Shown in pieces: positions 5,816-6,160 of a stretch of 6,160 nucleotides of DNA (the stretch's first letter is position 1; every line of letters begins with the position of its first letter). Location of the stretch: contig CANREK010000084.1 of the NCBI GenBank assembly GCA_947629605.1, positions 1-6,160 on the forward strand. The letters run 5' to 3'. The DNA comes from an uncultured Clostridia bacterium. GTDB lineage: Bacteria; Bacillota; Clostridia; Christensenellales; Borkfalkiaceae. A program made the translations under genes and the position numbers. The notes under the pieces were generated by a model. The model saw only the letters and a list, made by a program, of their open reading frames with translations. It was not told where the DNA came from and did not search any database.

Positions 5816-6160
5816 TTATGCGATGAATCCCGCGTTCCTCAAACTCGTGAGGAGAGCGTTGAGCGTGGTGGCGACTTCGGGAAGGGTCGCCGTGTCGGGA
5901 TCGGCGAGATTGGCGACGTCCGCGCCCGGCGTGACCGTACCTGCGGGACCTGCGGGGCCCTGTTCGCCCTGCACGCCCTGTTCCCCTTGCGGGCCCGTGG
6001 GACCCTGCGGGATCGTGAAGTTGAGCGTCACTGCGCCCGTCGTGCCCTCCTGCGTGACAGAGGCTTGCGAACCGGGTTCCCCCGTCGTCGTGGTGCCGAC
6101 CGTGATCGTCGCCGCCTCACCCGTTGCGCCCGTGGGGCCGATTTCACCCGTCGGACCCGT
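5816..6160 (-). CDS. Collagen-like Gly-X-Y repeat protein, C-terminal part (5' end outside window)
   Basis: The frame is open from the right edge to TAA 5816-5818, giving 114 visible residues. The part entering the window has Gly-X-Y triplets (TGPTGEIGPTGATGE), then a non-collagen insert with a beta-rich look (ATITVGTTTTGEPGSQAS through GAVTLNFTIP), then seven more triplets (GPTGPQGEQGVQGEQGPAG onward), and a C-terminal helical tail ending TTLNALLTSLRNAGFIA. Collagen-like triplets form triple-helical stalks in surface, spore-coat and phage-fibre proteins. Tails of the NALLTSLRNAG type recur at the ends of such proteins in Clostridia and may help trimerise, which is recalled rather than shown here. 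A GTG at 6029-6031 could look like a start, but the repeats continue upstream in the same frame, so it is internal. It is followed by its own terminator and lies upstream of the giant lipoprotein on the same strand. Confidence 0.85.
   Translation of the reverse strand, partial: TGPTGEIGPTGATGEAATITVGTTTTGEPGSQASVTQEGTTGAVTLNFTIPQGPTGPQGEQGVQGEQGPAGPAGTVTPGADVANLADPDTATLPEVATTLNALLTSLRNAGFIA

Noticed and set aside
5816..6031. GTG at 6029-6031 as the start of a 71-residue collagen-like protein
   Set aside because: The same frame stays open to the window edge with more Gly-X-Y triplets, so the GTG is an internal Val codon.

Overview
The window looks like part of a chromosome from a Gram-positive anaerobe of the Clostridia, probably an uncultured gut lineage. 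This is an inference from three things: GC-rich coding DNA with AT-rich terminators and promoter, a consensus Shine-Dalgarno site, and surface-protein styles typical of gut Firmicutes. These styles are a lipoprotein with a His/Trp/Cys cluster and Listeria-Bacteroides repeats, and a collagen-like Gly-X-Y protein. No phage, transposase, CRISPR, tRNA or rRNA was seen.

Layout. Bases 2-295 (+) are the 3' end of an unrecognised Glu/Ala-rich protein. It is followed after 5 bases by a complete MgtC/SapB-family membrane protein (301-1032, +), so the two are probably co-transcribed. Bases 1033-1438 hold no gene. They contain a palindromic, MITE-like intergenic element (about 1071-1289), a short AT-rich stretch, and a strong bidirectional terminator (1369-1399) shared by the converging neighbours. 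Bases 1439-5516 (-) encode a very large lipoprotein of about 1358 residues when read through, but it is split into two frames at a run of ten G (coding strand) at 5223-5232. A 300-base AT-rich spacer follows, with a candidate promoter, a clear ribosome binding site and a second bidirectional terminator. Bases 5816-6160 (-) are the C-terminal part of a collagen-like protein that runs off the window.

The main point of interest is the G10 tract. It cuts the first Listeria-Bacteroides repeat in two, with one half in each frame. Losing one G, or gaining two, would restore a single lipoprotein. This fits either slipped-strand ON/OFF phase variation of a giant surface protein or a sequencing or assembly error in the homopolymer; the sequence alone cannot decide. 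The body of the protein (roughly residues 310-1358) is an acidic, tyrosine-rich array of degenerate beta-type repeats with a recurring L-x-L-D-G-[YF]-G motif that I cannot assign to a named family. With the collagen-like gene next door, the right half of the window looks like a cell-surface locus.
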